Shown one piece after another: positions 54,546 through 63,978 of a DNA stretch of 64,000 nucleotides (within the stretch, counting starts at the first letter, position 1; every line of letters starts with the position of its first letter). The notes under the pieces are model-generated. The model saw nothing but the letters and a program-made list of their open reading frames with translations, was not told where the DNA came from and searched no databases. The stretch is taken from NCBI GenBank assembly GCA_038131955.1, contig JAYPQK010000001.1, forward strand, positions 434,001 to 498,000, in the 5' to 3' direction. A program made the translations under genes and the position numbers. The stretch is from SHAN690 sp038131955 (GTDB lineage: Bacteria > Bacteroidota > Bacteroidia > Flavobacteriales_G > Salibacteraceae).

Positions 54546-56924
54546 TCAACTTCCGCACATCTCGCAGTCGTCGGGATTATCCAGCGAACATGCGATCTCT
54601 GCCTCGCGCTGCTCCTTGCTTACCTCGTCCTGAGGTGCCGCCTTTGCCGTTGGCTCAGCTAGTGCAGCCTTGTCAAGCGTAAACTTGATCGCGTCGCGTG
54701 CCGCCTTCGTGCGGAGGTAGTACATACCGGTTTTCAAACCGGCCTTCCAACCGTAGAAGTGCATCGAAGTCAACTTCGCGAAATTAGCATCTTCCATAAA
54801 GATGTTGAGCGACTGGCTTTGATCAACGTATGCGCCACGATCAGCGGCCAAATCGATGATCACACGCTGGCTGATCTCCCAAGCGGTCTTGTACAATTCC
54901 TTGATGTTGTCAGGAATCTCATCGATGTTTTGTACAGATCCGTTGGCTGCGATGAGCTTATTCTTCAACGTATCGTTCCAAATACCGAGCTTGACCAAGT
55001 CGCGCATCAGATGCTTGTTCACCACTACGAACTCACCTGAAAGTGTGCGTCGGGTGTAGATATTCGAAGTATAAGGCTCGATGCACTCGTTGTTTCCGAG
55101 GATCTGGCTTGTAGACGCCGTAGGCATTGGAGCCAACAACAAGGAGTTACGCACACCGTGTTCCTTGATTTCTTCGCGAAGCACATCCCACTCCCACAAG
55201 TCGGTTGCCTGCACACCCCAAAGGTCTTGCTGGAATTTACCTTGTGAAATTGGAGAACCTTCGTAAGACTCATATGGTCCATGCTCCTTGGCGAGGTCCT
55301 TAGATGCGGTCAAGGCTGCATAATAGATCGTTTCGAAAACCTGCTTGTTCAGCAACTTCGCCTCTTCGCTGTCGAAAGGGAAGCGCATCAGGATGAAGGC
55401 ATCTGCCAATCCTTGCACGCCCAATCCGATCGGACGGTGACGCATGTTGGAGTTCTTCGCCTCTGGTACAGGATAATAGTTGCGGTCGATGATCTTGTTC
55501 AAGTTCTTCGTCGCCACGTAGGTGATGTCAAAGAGCTTGTTGAAGTCGAACTTGCCGTCCTTCACAAACATCGGAAGAGCGATCGACGCTAGGTTACAAA
55601 CTGCTACCTCGTCTGGAGCTGTGTACTCGATGATCTCCGTACAGAGGTTGGACGACTTGATCGTACCCAAGTTCTGCTGGTTTGACTTCGAGTTAGCCGC
55701 ATCCTTGTAGAGCATGTAAGGCGTACCGGTCTCGATCTGTGATTCTAGGATCTTGAACCAAAGCTCCTGGGCTTTGATGGTCTTCTTGCCTTTTCCTTCT
55801 TTCTCGTACTTGGTGTAGAGCTTCTCAAACGCCTTTCCATGGCAATCTGCCAAGCCTGGACATTCGTCAGGACACATCAAGGTCCAGTCTCCTCCCTCTT
55901 CTACTCGCTTCATGAATAGATCCGGGATCCAAAGTGCGTAGAACAAGTCTCTCGCACGTTGCTCTTCCTTTCCGTGGTTCTTCTTCAGATCGAGGAAGTC
56001 GAAGATATCTGCGTGCCACGGCTCTACGTAGATCGCGAATGAACCCTTACGCTTACCTCCCCCTTGGTCTACGTAACGAGCTGTATCGTTGAATACACGG
56101 AGCATTGGAACGATGCCGTTGCTGGTTCCGTTCGTGCCTCGGATGTAAGATCCTGTTGCGCGAATGTCATGGATCGACAGACCGATACCACCTGCGCTCT
56201 GCGAGATCTTTGCGCACTGACTTAGCGTATCGTAGATGCCTGTGATGCTGTCGTCCTTCATGGTCAACAGGAAGCAAGAAGACATTTGTGGTTTCGGTGT
56301 TCCCGAGTTGAACAAGGTTGGAGTTGCATGAGTGAACCAACGCTGACTCATCAGATCATAAGTTTCGATCGCTGCGTCGATATCCTCCTTGTGGATACCA
56401 ATGGCGACACGCATCAACATGTGCTGTGGACGCTCTACGATCTTGCCGTCGATCTTCAATAGATACGAACGCTCTAAGGTTTTGAAACCGAAGAAGTCGT
56501 ATCCGAAGTCGCGGTCATAAATGATATGACTATCGAGCTGCTCGGCGTTGTCCATGATGATCTTGTACACGTCATCAGCGACCATTGGAGCCTTCTTGCC
56601 GGTATGAGAGTCTACATAGTTGTAGAGCATGTCGATGGTTGCAGAGAAAGATTTCTCCGTGTTCTTGTGCAGGTTTGAAACTGCAATTCGGGATGCCAAC
56701 GCCGCATAGTCAGGGTGCGTGGTGGTCATGGAAGCAGCGGTCTCTGCTGCCAAGTCGTCCAATTGCGTGGTTGCTACACCTTCGTAAAGGCCTTCGATGA
56801 CCTTCATCGAGATCTTGACGGGGTCAACGCTGGCGTGAAGGCCATAACAGAGCTTCTTGATACGGGCAGTGATCTTGTCGAACTTCACTGCCTCGGTACG
56901 ACCGTCTCTTTTTACTACGTACAT
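54546..56924 (-). CDS. nrdA: Ribonucleoside-diphosphate reductase, class Ia, alpha subunit
   Basis: NrdA reduces ribonucleoside diphosphates to deoxy forms. The 792 residues include an N-terminal ATP-cone (MYVVKRDGRTEAVKFDKI), the catalytic barrel with STPTL-like HATPTLFNSG and SSCFLLTMKDD (first active-site Cys), NLCTEI (second Cys) and the C-terminal redox pair in CEMCGS. The sequence is of the eukaryote-like class Ia group. It follows nrdB by 45 bases and is probably cotranscribed with it. Confidence 0.97.
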   Translation of the reverse strand: MYVVKRDGRTEAVKFDKITARIKKLCYGLHASVDPVKISMKVIEGLYEGVATTQLDDLAAETAASMTTTHPDYAALASRIAVSNLHKNTEKSFSATIDMLYNYVDSHTGKKAPMVADDVYKIIMDNAEQLDSHIIYDRDFGYDFFGFKTLERSYLLKIDGKIVERPQHMLMRVAIGIHKEDIDAAIETYDLMSQRWFTHATPTLFNSGTPKPQMSSCFLLTMKDDSITGIYDTLSQCAKISQSAGGIGLSIHDIRATGSYIRGTNGTSNGIVPMLRVFNDTARYVDQGGGKRKGSFAIYVEPWHADIFDFLDLKKNHGKEEQRARDLFYALWIPDLFMKRVEEGGDWTLMCPDECPGLADCHGKAFEKLYTKYEKEGKGKKTIKAQELWFKILESQIETGTPYMLYKDAANSKSNQQNLGTIKSSNLCTEIIEYTAPDEVAVCNLASIALPMFVKDGKFDFNKLFDITYVATKNLNKIIDRNYYPVPEAKNSNMRHRPIGLGVQGLADAFILMRFPFDSEEAKLLNKQVFETIYYAALTASKDLAKEHGPYESYEGSPISQGKFQQDLWGVQATDLWEWDVLREEIKEHGVRNSLLLAPMPTASTSQILGNNECIEPYTSNIYTRRTLSGEFVVVNKHLMRDLVKLGIWNDTLKNKLIAANGSVQNIDEIPDNIKELYKTAWEISQRVIIDLAADRGAYVDQSQSLNIFMEDANFAKLTSMHFYGWKAGLKTGMYYLRTKAARDAIKFTLDKAALAEPTAKAAPQDEVSKEQREAEIACSLDNPDDCEMCGS

Positions 56925-56969
56925 GAGTTGAGGATTATTGAGGGTTTATGCTTAGGAAGTAGGATTTCG

Positions 56970-58025
56970 TTAAAAGTCTTCGTCGAGCTTGAATACTTGA
57001 TTGTCTGATCCGCCGGCTACACCAGACTTCTGGTATTCTGCCACGCGCTTTTCGAAGAAGTTGGTCTTGCCTTGGAGAGAGATCATCTCCATGAAGTCAA
57101 ATGGGTTGGTACTGTTATACACCTTGTCGCAACCGAGTTCCGCTAGCAAGCGGTCAGCAACGAATTCGATGTACTGCTGCATGAGCTTCGCATTCATTCC
57201 GATCAGCGATACAGGGAGTGCATCCGTTACAAACTCCTTTTCGATCTCAACCGCATCTTCGATGATCTTGGTTACGGTCTCTTTAGGAAGCTTGTTGATC
57301 AAGTGTTCGTTATAAAGCAGGCAGGCGAAGTCGCAGTGCATGCCTTCGTCACGAGAGATGAGTTCGTTAGAGAAGCTGAGTCCTGGCATCAATCCGCGCT
57401 TCTTCAACCAGAAAATAGAGCAGAACGAACCAGAGAAGAAGATGCCTTCGACAGCAGCAAAGGCTACGAGTCGCTCGGCAAAAGAACCTTCATCGATCCA
57501 ACGAAGGGCCCACTCGGCTTTCTTCTTGACGCAGTCGATCGTTTCGATCGCGTTGAAGAGCTTGTCTTTCTCTTTCTTGTCTTTGATGTAGGTATCGATC
57601 AAGAGTGAGTAGGTCTCAGAGTGGATGTTTTCCATGGCGATCTGAAAACCGTAGAAGAACTTTGCTTCTGTGTACTGAACTTCAGCCACAAAGTTCTCGG
57701 CCAAGTTCTCATTGACGATTCCATCACTCGCGGCGAAGAAGGCCAAAACGTGCTTTATGAAGTAGCGCTCGTCGTCGTTCAACTTGTGCTCCCAATCGTG
57801 GAGGTCCGGACCCAGGTCGATTTCTTCTGCTGTCCAAAAACTCGCCTCTGACTTTTTATAGAAAGACCAGATGTCATCGTGTTTGATAGGGAACAGAACA
57901 AAGCGGTTGGGGTCTTCTCTTAAAATGGGTTCTTCTTGCATCTCGTTTTGGTTTTCCAGGGTTGTCTTTTCAGGCAGCACCTCATCAATGTTTGCCTCTT
58001 TTTTCGTCTTTTGAGTTTCTGCCAT
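56970..58025 (-). CDS. nrdB: Ribonucleoside-diphosphate reductase, class Ia, beta subunit
   Basis: NrdB carries the diiron-tyrosyl radical. The 351 residues show the iron ligands in the WTAEEIDL, IVNENLAENF/EAKFFYGFQ and MENIHSETYS segments, the radical Tyr in FFYGFQ, and the second carboxylate set in AAVEGIFFSGSF and DEGMHCDFA. The C-terminal tail KLDEDF is the type that docks into NrdA. The N-terminal 30 residues are an extra charged extension. Similarity is to eukaryote-like R2 proteins. It is the first gene of the nrdB-nrdA unit. Confidence 0.97.
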   Translation of the reverse strand: MAETQKTKKEANIDEVLPEKTTLENQNEMQEEPILREDPNRFVLFPIKHDDIWSFYKKSEASFWTAEEIDLGPDLHDWEHKLNDDERYFIKHVLAFFAASDGIVNENLAENFVAEVQYTEAKFFYGFQIAMENIHSETYSLLIDTYIKDKKEKDKLFNAIETIDCVKKKAEWALRWIDEGSFAERLVAFAAVEGIFFSGSFCSIFWLKKRGLMPGLSFSNELISRDEGMHCDFACLLYNEHLINKLPKETVTKIIEDAVEIEKEFVTDALPVSLIGMNAKLMQQYIEFVADRLLAELGCDKVYNSTNPFDFMEMISLQGKTNFFEKRVAEYQKSGVAGGSDNQVFKLDEDF

Positions 58026-58080
58026 GGTTCAGACTCTTAATCGTTCATTATCAGTTCAGTTAGGGGCAAAAAAGCCATAT

Positions 58081-58094
58081 TCGCACATGTGCGA
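58081..58094. promoter_or_regulatory. 14-bp perfect palindrome upstream of nrdB
   Basis: TCGCACATGTGCGA is its own reverse complement and lies 56-69 bases before the nrdB start codon, within the expected promoter region. A dimeric regulator could bind here; no regulator is identified. Confidence 0.45.
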
Positions 58095-58151
58095 TTTTTG
58101 CTTAACTAGTTGGTTTTCAGAAGGTAAAAGGAAGAACTTCCTTTAGGCGTT

Positions 58152-58180
58152 GAAGGGGGCATTGCACCCCCTTCGTTTTT
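58152..58180 (+). terminator. Orphan plus-strand terminator
   Basis: A perfect 8-bp stem GAAGGGGG/CCCCCTTC with a 7-base loop is followed by G and T6. It points to the plus strand, where no gene ends: the genes on both sides are on the minus strand. It may end a short untranslated RNA starting near 58100. Confidence 0.7.
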
Positions 58181-58364
58181 TCTGCTCAACAAAACTTGAG
58201 AAAAATGGCTCCCGAGTCAAACCATTTTTATTGACAATCGGCTTAGGTTTTTAACACCCGATGTGAAGTGATTTTGTTCAAAACAAAATTTCTTCAATCT
58301 TACCTCAGTGTTAACGCAGGTTTGCCAAAAATGTGCCTGTTAATTGAGTCGGATTTGTCCGAAC

Positions 58365-58961
58365 TCATTTGGTCGTTCGGCCAATCTTACCCATTTTCAA
58401 GAGCTCCTCATCGGCCTCTTCCAACTTGGCATACCAATCCTCCCCATACTTTCGGATCAAAGCATCTTTGGTGAACTGATAAACAGGCACTTTCAGAGAC
58501 TTTCCAAGCGTGCAGGCAGCGGCACAGATGTTCCATTTCTCATAATTCACCGCCTCGAATTCGTGGTATTTCTTCACCCGGATAGGATATAGATGGCAGG
58601 ATACGGGTTTACGGAAGTCCGTGGCTCCTTCTTGCCAGGCCTTCTCGATGCCACATTTAGCTGTCCCGTCTTCATCAAATAGGGTGAAGGCGCATTCCTT
58701 TCCTCCTACTAATGGAGTGACCCACTCGTCGTCTTGATCTTTGATCACTGTGCCTTGCTCTTTAATGGCAAGTATACCTTCCTCACGTAAGAAGGGTTCG
58801 ATCTTCGGATAATCACGCTCTACAATATTTACTTCTTCTTCGCTCAATGGTGCTCCCGAGTCGCCCTCCACACAGCATGAGCCTTTGCACGCGTTGAGGT
58901 CACAGACGAAGTGCTCCTCAAAAACCGCCAGGGATACGAGTTGATCGTTGATTTGAATCAT
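58365..58961 (-). CDS. DUF3109 family Cys-rich protein
   Basis: The 198-residue product matches what I know of DUF3109: FVCDLNACKGSCCVEGDSGAPL near the N-terminus, KECAFTLFDEDGTAKCGIE in the middle and KPVSCHLYPIRV followed by NICAAACTLGK. The eight or more conserved Cys suggest a metal or iron-sulfur site like that of the YkgJ zinc/iron-chelating family. The function is unknown. It is a single gene; the ATG at 58961 fits the family start. Confidence 0.85.
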   Translation of the reverse strand: MIQINDQLVSLAVFEEHFVCDLNACKGSCCVEGDSGAPLSEEEVNIVERDYPKIEPFLREEGILAIKEQGTVIKDQDDEWVTPLVGGKECAFTLFDEDGTAKCGIEKAWQEGATDFRKPVSCHLYPIRVKKYHEFEAVNYEKWNICAAACTLGKSLKVPVYQFTKDALIRKYGEDWYAKLEEADEELLKMGKIGRTTK

Positions 58962-59106
58962 TGAATGACGTTAGTGCAACTGGGGTGCGAAACTCATCAA
59001 ATTCATCACACCTGCAGCCTCCTTAATCGAAAAAAAGTGAGGACTAATCGACGAAATATTAAAAAAATGTTATTCATTTGAAACGATAACACTTAACTAT
59101 TAATCT

Positions 59107-62100
59107 ATGATCAAGCAACTTTTATCAGTTGCCGCGGCGTTCTTGCTCACAAGCGGGACGTTGTTGGCACAGCAGGAGGTTTCCGGTGTCGTTATGTCGA
59201 GCGACGGAGAAACCTTACCGGGAGTTTCTGTCGTTATTAAAGGAACGACCCAGGGAACATCCACCGATATGGATGGAAAATATTCTCTCGAAGTTCCAGG
59301 TTCTGAATCAATTCTCGTTTATTCCTTCATTGGGTTTCAAGATGTAGAGATGATCGCAGGCAGTAACTCCACTATCAACGTGACCATGACCGCGGGCGTC
59401 GAGCTCGAAGAAGTGGTAGTTACTGCATTAGGTATTTCCAGGGAAAAGAAGTCTCTGGGATATTCTACCCAAACCGTGTCTGGAGATGATGTGTCACGCG
59501 TCAAGGATGTTAACTTCATGAGTACACTTTCAGGTCAAGTGGCGGGAGCCCAGATTAAGAACAGCGGTACGATGGGAGGGTCGGCGAACGTAATCATCCG
59601 AGGCTACAAATCGATCAGTGGAAATAACCAGCCACTTTACGTTGTGGATGGTATCCCAATCCGAAATGACATCACGAACTCTTCTAATCAAAGAACGGGT
59701 CGAGGTGGTTTTGACTATGGCAATGCCGCCATGGATATCAATCCGGAAGATATTGAGTCGATTGAGATCCTGAAGGGTGCTGCGGCGACAGCGCTTTATG
59801 GCTCGCGTGCGGCCAACGGTGTAGTTCTGATCGTGACCAAGAAAGGATCGAAGGGAAAGAAAGGAGGAATTGGTGTTACGATTCAGTCTGGATTCATGGC
59901 CGGGCAGATCAATAGGAACACGACGCCTACTTATCAGAAGCAATACGGAGCAGGTTATGGGCAATATTATGGTCCTGATACCGCGTTTAATGGTCAAGTG
60001 GTCAATGGCTACGTTGAAGAAGCAGATCTAGATGGCGACGGCAATCCTGACGCTTTAGCAACTCCTATGGGAGAAGACGCTTCATACGGATTGGCCTTCG
60101 ATGAGGCGGATCAGCTACTTACTTGGGAGTCAATCCACCCAGAGCTTTCAACCTATCTCCAGCCTCAGCCCTATGAGGCAACAGATAATGACGCTACCAC
60201 ATTCTATGAGACATCTATGATGATAAATAATAGTGTTGCTGTGGAAGGTGCGAGTGACAATGGAAGCTACCGAATGAGCTTGGGTGACATGCGCCAGAAG
60301 GGAGTGCTTCCCAATAGCAACATTCGTAGGAACAATGCTTCGGTTAATCTTAGCTACAAGCTGACCGATAAATTGACGGCATCTTCTTACATGAGTTATG
60401 TTCAGACTGCAGGACTAGGTCGCTTCGGTACAGGTTATGACAGTCGTAACCCAAACCAATCTTTCCGACAGTGGTATAACGTTAGTACCGATATGGAAGC
60501 TCAGTGGAATGCGTATAACAACACGGGCAAAAACATGACGTGGAACCCATATGGTTTTGCAGCACCAGAGGCGTCTCGTGCGAATCCGCACTATTTTGAC
60601 AATTACTACTGGACACGTTATGAGAACTTTTCTACTGATGAGCGTAATCGCTTGATTGGAAACATGGTGTTGACGTACCAATTAACAGATTGGCTCAGTG
60701 TCATGGGGCGAATCACAAATGACAACTACGATGAGATCCGGGAGGAACGCATTGCAGTAGGATCAGTTGACCCTGCCCAGTACTACAAGTATACACGTAC
60801 GTATCAAGAAAGAAACTATGATTTGATCTTCTCGTTAAATAAGGATCTCACGGAGGACTTAAACTTGAACGGAGATCTGGGAGCTAACCTACGACGTGAA
60901 AAATGGAACCAAACAGAAGCAGAGACCAACGGTGGCCTCGTGGTTCCAGGAGTTTATTCTCTCAGCAACAGTGTAAACCCTATCGAGGCACCAGCGGAAG
61001 TTGATTCAAGACGTGCAGTGGATGGCTATTTTGGCCGTGCGTCTTTGGGGTATAAGCGATTCTTGTATGCAGATTTCTCTGCTCGCTATGATGTCAGTTC
61101 TACACTCCCTGAGAGTAATAATGCCTATTTCTATCCTGCGGCAGCACTGAGTATGGTGTACTCTGAGCTTTTGAATATCGACGGATTTGATTTCGGTAAG
61201 ATTCGTGTGAACTACGCTCAGGTGGGTGCGGATGCTCCTACCCAACGAATCAATCCAATTTATGACCTGAATACTCCGATCTCTGGGGTGTCATTAGCAA
61301 GCGCCACGAATACACGCTTCAATCCTGAGTTGCGCCCAGAGCGCACGACTAGCTTCGAACTTGGCTTTGAGAACAAATTCTTCCAAGGTCGTGCGGGTCT
61401 GGACCTAACCTTGTATCGTTCGAATACCTTAGATCAGATTTTGGCCGCTCGTGTGAGTTCTTCTACAGGTTCATACTTCCAGTTCATCAACGCTGGAAAT
61501 ATCCAGAACCAAGGAATCGAGCTCTCATTGAATGCGAACATTGTTAAGACGGATAACTTCCGTTGGGATACTCGAGTGAATTGGGCTCTTAACCGCAACG
61601 AGGTTATTGAACTGGACGGAGACCTCACTACTTACCAGTTGGCTTCAGTTCAAGGTGGTATAACCATTGAAGCCGAGGTTGGCCAGCCATTCGGTGTTAT
61701 CAAAGGAACCAACTTTGTTTATGCTGAAAATGGCGAGCCAATCGTTTATGATCACCCTTTCGGAGGTAAGCGCTATTGGCGTTCTGCCTCTCCTGAGATC
61801 ATTGGTAACATGTTGCCAGATTGGACCGGTGGTTGGACCAACGATTTCACATACAGCAACTTCACTCTATCTGCACTTATCGATGTTCAGAAAGGGGGAG
61901 ACTTCTTCTCTCTCGATACATGGTATGGGTACGGAACAGGTATCTATGACTTTACCGCTGGAACCAACGATAAAGGAAATGATGTTCGAGATGATGTAGA
62001 TGCTGGAGGTGGACTTCCAATCGGAGGGATGAACCCTGCAGTAGATGAGAATGGTGACTATATCCTTGACGATGATGGTAACCTTACATCAGATGGAACA

Positions 62101-62427
62101 GCGAACGATGTGTACGGCTATTATGGTAACTACGCCAACTCTTCAGGATGGGCAACTGCTCCTAATGCATTGCACGTTTACGATGCTACCTACGTGAAGC
62201 TTCGTCAATTGGCATTGACTTACACTGTACCATCTTCCAAGTTGGAGAACTCACCCCTTGGAGGACTGTCCGTATCCTTGATCGGACGTAACCTTGCTAT
62301 CCTGTTCAAGAACTCACCTTATACAGACCCTGAAGCTGGTTTGAGTGCAGGGAACATTCAAGGATACCAGTCAGGTGCATATCCCGCAGTGCGAGAGTAT
62401 GGAGTTAACGTAACCCTCAAATTCTAA
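59107..62427 (+). CDS. SusC/RagA-family TonB-linked outer-membrane transporter
   Basis: The barrel half of a SusCD nutrient uptake pair. The 1106 residues contain a signal peptide (ending LLAQQ), a CarboxypepD-reg domain (about 23-98, VSGVVMSSDGETLPGVSVVIKG), a TonB-box region (EEVVVTALGISREKKSLGYS), the plug (about 115-230, with LYVVDGIPI and LKGAAATALYGSRAANGV), and the 22-strand barrel ending in VNVTLKF. It imports substrates too large for porins together with the following SusD. No glycoside hydrolase or peptidase is adjacent, so the substrate is open. The sequence before it lacks a clear promoter. Confidence 0.95.
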   Translation: MIKQLLSVAAAFLLTSGTLLAQQEVSGVVMSSDGETLPGVSVVIKGTTQGTSTDMDGKYSLEVPGSESILVYSFIGFQDVEMIAGSNSTINVTMTAGVELEEVVVTALGISREKKSLGYSTQTVSGDDVSRVKDVNFMSTLSGQVAGAQIKNSGTMGGSANVIIRGYKSISGNNQPLYVVDGIPIRNDITNSSNQRTGRGGFDYGNAAMDINPEDIESIEILKGAAATALYGSRAANGVVLIVTKKGSKGKKGGIGVTIQSGFMAGQINRNTTPTYQKQYGAGYGQYYGPDTAFNGQVVNGYVEEADLDGDGNPDALATPMGEDASYGLAFDEADQLLTWESIHPELSTYLQPQPYEATDNDATTFYETSMMINNSVAVEGASDNGSYRMSLGDMRQKGVLPNSNIRRNNASVNLSYKLTDKLTASSYMSYVQTAGLGRFGTGYDSRNPNQSFRQWYNVSTDMEAQWNAYNNTGKNMTWNPYGFAAPEASRANPHYFDNYYWTRYENFSTDERNRLIGNMVLTYQLTDWLSVMGRITNDNYDEIREERIAVGSVDPAQYYKYTRTYQERNYDLIFSLNKDLTEDLNLNGDLGANLRREKWNQTEAETNGGLVVPGVYSLSNSVNPIEAPAEVDSRRAVDGYFGRASLGYKRFLYADFSARYDVSSTLPESNNAYFYPAAALSMVYSELLNIDGFDFGKIRVNYAQVGADAPTQRINPIYDLNTPISGVSLASATNTRFNPELRPERTTSFELGFENKFFQGRAGLDLTLYRSNTLDQILAARVSSSTGSYFQFINAGNIQNQGIELSLNANIVKTDNFRWDTRVNWALNRNEVIELDGDLTTYQLASVQGGITIEAEVGQPFGVIKGTNFVYAENGEPIVYDHPFGGKRYWRSASPEIIGNMLPDWTGGWTNDFTYSNFTLSALIDVQKGGDFFSLDTWYGYGTGIYDFTAGTNDKGNDVRDDVDAGGGLPIGGMNPAVDENGDYILDDDGNLTSDGTANDVYGYYGNYANSSGWATAPNALHVYDATYVKLRQLALTYTVPSSKLENSPLGGLSVSLIGRNLAILFKNSPYTDPEAGLSAGNIQGYQSGAYPAVREYGVNVTLKF

Positions 62428-62438
62428 TCAGAGAAAGC

Positions 62439-63881
62439 ATGAAAAGATCGATTATAATTGGCGCGTTAGGCGTCTTCATTCTCGGAGGGTGTACCAAAGA
62501 CATCACCGAGTTCAATAACAATCCAAAAGCTCCCGAAAACGTTCCAGCAGGCAATTTGTTTGCCAACGCCGAGAAAGAGCTGTTTGACTACATGAGTAGT
62601 CCAAATGTGAATGTTAACACCTTCCGTCTATGGTCTCAACAGTGGACTCAAACTACGTATACAGACGAATCCAACTATGAGCTCATTGAGCGAAACATCA
62701 ATGGTGAAGTGTATGATAGGCTTTATGCTCGTGTTTTACGAGATCTATCTGAAGCCCGCACGACCATCGAGAATGATGAGTTCGTAACAGGCAATGATGC
62801 CAAGGTTCAATTGGCGATGATCACCGTTCTGGAAGTGTATGCTTACCATGTATTGGTGGACATCTTCAATGATGTACCATACTCTGACGCCCTTCAGGGT
62901 GGTGACGGAATTTTGACGCCATCCTACGATGCAGCAGCGACCATCTATCAAGATCTTGCAGCTCATCTTCAGACGGCTTCCGCAGACCTTGGATCGGGAG
63001 GTAGTTCAGGCACCATGGGTGGATCAGATCTGATCTACGGTGGCGATGCTTCTAGCTGGCAGGCTCTTGCTAACTCTTTGTTGCTTAAGTTGGCCGTTCG
63101 CTATGGCGATTACGACAACGGAACAGCACAGGGATGGGCAAACGCTGCTTTGAGTGGTGGAAACCTAATCACCTCATCTGGTATGGATGCGAATTTCCCT
63201 TACACAAGTTCTACTCCAAATACCAACCCATTGTGGGAAGATTTGGTGCAAAGTGGACGTACGGATTTCGTCGCTTCTAACACGATCGCAGATATCATGA
63301 ACGCTGATAATGATCCTCGTCGCTCGGTTTATTTCCGCAACCTGGATTCATTGGGCAATATTACTGGTAATCCTTACGGCGCAGGTGGCTCTTACTTCAA
63401 CTTCTCTCAACCAGGAGACGCAATGGAGGATCCTACCATCGAAGGGGTTCTAATGAGCGCGGAAGAGGTTCACTTCCTTATGGCTGATGCTGCTGCTCGC
63501 GGTTGGTCTGCTGATGATCCAGCCGATCACTACGATATGGGAGTTAGCATTTCAGTTGAGCATTGGACCGGTGCTACTACGCTGGATTCAGCTTTCGCCG
63601 CTTCAGTTGACTATGATGCGCTTATCAATGGAGGCATGTCCTGGAAAGAGGTGATCGCACGACAGAAGTGGGTTGCGCTCTACAATCGAGGCTTCGAAGC
63701 GTGGTCAACATGGAGGTTGTATGACGCACCAACCATGAACGTCGCGGCCGAGGCAGGAACAACTCCTCCAACGCGATACAACTACACTGTAGATGAGTAC
63801 TCTGTTAATGGATCAAACGTTGGAGCTGCTAATGGTGGTTCTGACAACGTCATGGACAAAGTATTTTGGGACGTGAACTAA
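62439..63881 (+). CDS. SusD/RagB-family lipoprotein
   Basis: The lid lipoprotein of the SusCD complex, 480 residues. A lipoprotein signal (FILGGC, Cys near 18) is followed by TKDITEFNNNPKAPENVPAGNLFANAE, the SusD-like start, TPR-like helices in the middle (VLVDIFNDVPYSDAL is the typical motif near 140) and the C-terminal WKEVIARQKWVALYNRGFEAW. It begins 11 bases after susC, an obvious pair, and is followed by a terminator. Confidence 0.94.
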   Translation: MKRSIIIGALGVFILGGCTKDITEFNNNPKAPENVPAGNLFANAEKELFDYMSSPNVNVNTFRLWSQQWTQTTYTDESNYELIERNINGEVYDRLYARVLRDLSEARTTIENDEFVTGNDAKVQLAMITVLEVYAYHVLVDIFNDVPYSDALQGGDGILTPSYDAAATIYQDLAAHLQTASADLGSGGSSGTMGGSDLIYGGDASSWQALANSLLLKLAVRYGDYDNGTAQGWANAALSGGNLITSSGMDANFPYTSSTPNTNPLWEDLVQSGRTDFVASNTIADIMNADNDPRRSVYFRNLDSLGNITGNPYGAGGSYFNFSQPGDAMEDPTIEGVLMSAEEVHFLMADAAARGWSADDPADHYDMGVSISVEHWTGATTLDSAFAASVDYDALINGGMSWKEVIARQKWVALYNRGFEAWSTWRLYDAPTMNVAAEAGTTPPTRYNYTVDEYSVNGSNVGAANGGSDNVMDKVFWDVN

Positions 63882-63904
63882 CTTCATCAGAAGTTTGGTT
63901 AGAA

Positions 63905-63940
63905 CAAGCCTCGACCCATCGGTCGGGGCTTGCTTTTTTT
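63905..63940 (+). terminator. Terminator of the susCD unit
   Basis: A 12-bp stem (CAAGCCTCGACC/GGTCGGGGCTTG, one GU pair) with a CATC loop and a T7 run, 23 bases after the susD stop. Confidence 0.93.
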
Positions 63941-63965
63941 AGGACTTTTCATCCCTTGAGACACA

Positions 63966-63973
63966 TACTTTTG
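63966..63973 (+). promoter_or_regulatory. Bacteroidota -7 box
   Basis: TACTTTTG matches TAnnTTTG exactly and stands 5 bases before the ATG at 63979, which would give a very short or absent leader. Confidence 0.6.
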
Positions 63974-63978
63974 CACCC

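Larger units (their letters stand above)
58026..58364. other. Intergenic region upstream of nrdB with palindromes and an orphan terminator
   Basis: The 339 bases hold no convincing gene. They contain a 14-bp palindrome (58081-58094), an inverted repeat AAAGGAAG/CTTCCTTT with a 2-base centre (58127-58144) and a strong plus-strand terminator (58152-58180). The rest (58180-58364) is AT-rich without recognised features. No NrdR box was found. Confidence 0.6.

Noticed and set aside
58127..58144. RNA hairpin AAAGGAAG/CTTCCTTT
   Set aside because: The 2-base centre is too short for a stable full stem; it may be a DNA-level inverted repeat, and alone it supports no call.
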